The translations under genes and the position numbers were made by a program. The notes beneath the pieces are model-generated. The model made no database searches, was not told where the DNA came from, and saw only the letters and a program-made list of their open reading frames with translations. Shown piece after piece: positions 62,614 to 64,000 of a stretch of 64,000 bases of DNA. The first letter of the stretch is position 1, and every line of letters begins with the position of its first letter. Source of the DNA: Aedes albopictus (Eukaryota > Arthropoda > Insecta > Diptera > Culicidae); NCBI RefSeq assembly GCF_035046485.1, contig NC_085138.1, positions 292,250,256-292,314,255 of the forward strand, written 5' to 3'.

Positions 62614-64000
62614 TTAAGACAATTGCACTAATTCACCTACACTATTGTGGCCGTTGGAGGCGGCATTCGATGCCGTTCGATTAGTCCCGTCGGTCGCTGT
62701 TCGGTCGTTGTTGCAGTTTTTCGCATTGTTCCCACTGCTGGGGTGGTGGTTGTTGTTATTGTTATTGGTCACTAAGCTCCTTTGAACCACCGGTGGGCTG
62801 GGATTCCGTGAGGACACGGTCGATGCAGCGGTCGTTGTCGTGGTGGCCGTCGTGGTCGGGTCGATCAACAGCCGATGCTGCACTTTCGATGTGGTCAGTT
62901 GTGTTGTGTCGGAGTTGGTCCTCGTCCGGGACCGCTTCGGCATGACGCTGTTTTCTAATTTTAATTGGGCATTTACCTCGGCCCGGGCGGCACAGGTGCA
63001 GGCTTTGAGGAAACTTTTCTTAAAGTTCTCACTAAGGTACGCGTAGAGAATGGGGTTGATAGCCGAATTGATGTAGCCTAGGCAACCAACCAGGAGGAAG
63101 AGAATGATATCGAGCCGAGTACTGCAGGACCCGTCCGGGGAAGTAATTAAAGCTACCTGCGAAATCCAGTACGGCAGCCAACAAAGGATATACACGGTGA
63201 TTACGGTTAGCACTAGTTTCGTTACCTTCCGATGGGAACGCCGCTTTCCGCGTGATTTGTTGGTCGTTTTGGGGCCTACGTTACGAAGCTTGCGAATCAC
63301 GAGACAGTAAAATGTCATTATAAAGCATAGTGGCACAACAAATCCCAGGATGAGCGAGTACAGTGTGAACGTGTACCCTGGCATATGTTCGTGCGATTCT
63401 GGCCACACGATTTGACACGAGTAGCTGTTGGGTTGCAGCTGGATGATGTCGCCGTATATCATGATTGGCAACATGATTAGAGCCGAGGCAAGCCATGCTA
63501 GTGCTGAGACCACGCGTGAGACCAGCGGCGTCCGGTACTTGGGCGATGAGATATGGTGACAAATAGCTATATAGCGGTCGGCCGACATGATGAACAGAAA
63601 TATTGAAGAGGTGAACTGCGTAATCGACGTGCTAACCATGTAGGCTTTGCACATGGCTCCTCCAAAGACCCAACGCTTCATGTGCATCGTTGCTATCAGG
63701 AACGGAATACCGATCAGGAAGCACTCGTCCGCAATCGCCAGATTCAGAATGTACATGTTGGTCACCGTCTGCATGTTGGAAAACCGTAACACCACATAGA
63801 TTACCAGCGTATTGCCCATGACACCGACCAGACACACGACGGCATACAGTATCATGAACACAGTGTACGTGGTGGGCATATCCGTCGACGGACAGCTAAA
63901 GTTGCCACGAGGCATCCCTCCTGTATCATTCATGGCATCCAGCCCCACCTCACTCATCGACGTATTCTCACCGAACAAACCACCCGTAGTCAGAAAGTAC
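62614..64000 (-). CDS. AstC-R: Allatostatin-C receptor (somatostatin-type GPCR), 5' end beyond window
   Basis: Seven-transmembrane neuropeptide receptor, coupled through G proteins at the plasma membrane of neurons and endocrine targets. In insects AstC receptors control juvenile-hormone synthesis and feeding-related signalling. Counting from 63,978: TM1 about 38-64 (GNTLV), TM2 74-97 (LAIAD, D84), TM3 108-140 with DRY 134-136, TM4 154-176, TM5 203-230, TM6 253-278 (CWLPYW 266-271), TM7 289-313 (NPILY 308-312). C110 and C188 should form the usual disulfide, and C327/C329 may be palmitoylated. N-glycosylation sites are N5, N17 and N26. RKLRNVGPK after TM5 is typical of AstC receptors. The tail is rich in T and N. 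The frame is open to the window edge; the first ATG inside is at 63,957, so an upstream start or exon is likely. Confidence 0.93.
   Translation of the reverse strand, partial: YFLTTGGLFGENTSMSEVGLDAMNDTGGMPRGNFSCPSTDMPTTYTVFMILYAVVCLVGVMGNTLVIYVVLRFSNMQTVTNMYILNLAIADECFLIGIPFLIATMHMKRWVFGGAMCKAYMVSTSITQFTSSIFLFIMSADRYIAICHHISSPKYRTPLVSRVVSALAWLASALIMLPIMIYGDIIQLQPNSYSCQIVWPESHEHMPGYTFTLYSLILGFVVPLCFIMTFYCLVIRKLRNVGPKTTNKSRGKRRSHRKVTKLVLTVITVYILCWLPYWISQVALITSPDGSCSTRLDIILFLLVGCLGYINSAINPILYAYLSENFKKSFLKACTCAARAEVNAQLKLENSVMPKRSRTRTNSDTTQLTTSKVQHRLLIDPTTTATTTTTAASTVSSRNPSPPVVQRSLVTNNNNNNHHPSSGNNAKNCNNDRTATDGTNRTASNAASNGHNSVGELVQLS

Overview
The window looks like a piece of a culicine mosquito genome, most likely Aedes (aegypti or albopictus). 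This is inferred from the mix of repeats (tRNA-derived SINEs, very many palindromic MITEs, RTE, LOA, R1 and Jockey-type non-LTR elements, a Ty1/copia element, Penelope remnants) and from one clearly recognisable insect gene. Nothing bacterial or viral was seen. Almost the whole window is transposon-derived. Many elements sit inside others, and the order of insertion can be read from target-site duplications (TSDs).

The only convincing host gene is at the right edge on the minus strand (62,614-64,000): an allatostatin-C (somatostatin/galanin-type) G-protein-coupled receptor, open to the window edge. A weaker host candidate is a possible terminal exon at 39,357-39,530 (minus), with a good splice acceptor.

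Layout. 1-2.0 kb: AT-rich DNA with a foldback element. 2.0-5.5, 18.2-22.1 and 33.7-38.2 kb: three copies of one large non-coding repeat ('family T' here) with conserved ends and an internal minisatellite of about 152 bp. 5.5-7.6 kb: a foldback element filled with a 24-bp degenerate repeat and split by a TA-flanked MITE. 8-15 kb: MITEs, a SINE and two long palindromes, one inserted in the other. 12.2-12.9 and 15.1-17.7 kb: more of the 24-bp degenerate repeat. 22.35-23.6 kb: a hAT-like element with an 8-bp TSD. 24.0-30.3 kb: a broken Ty1/copia element cut by an R1 3' end, a small hAT-like element and a composite insertion. 30.3-33.7 kb: MITEs and SINEs. 38.2-40.5 kb: the most host-like, least repetitive stretch. 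About 41-53.9 kb: an RTE-type retrotransposon split by a mariner-like MITE, a Jockey-type 3' fragment, a nearly intact LOA-clade element and a 4.1-kb element with very long inverted repeats. 53.9-55.6 kb: two related palindromes, one inside the other. 56.6-57.7 kb: a degraded R1-clade 3' end. 58.2-59.2 kb: a Penelope-like remnant. 59.2-61.0 kb: MITEs, a C-rich minisatellite and a SINE.

The best leads are a perfect 192-bp direct repeat bracketing the LOA element, hammerhead-ribozyme-like cores linked to Penelope-type fragments, the three full copies of family T, and TA-flanked palindromes whose terminal motif is repeated inside them. No computation was possible. Family names rest on motifs read by eye, and most element boundaries were derived from inverted repeats plus TSDs.
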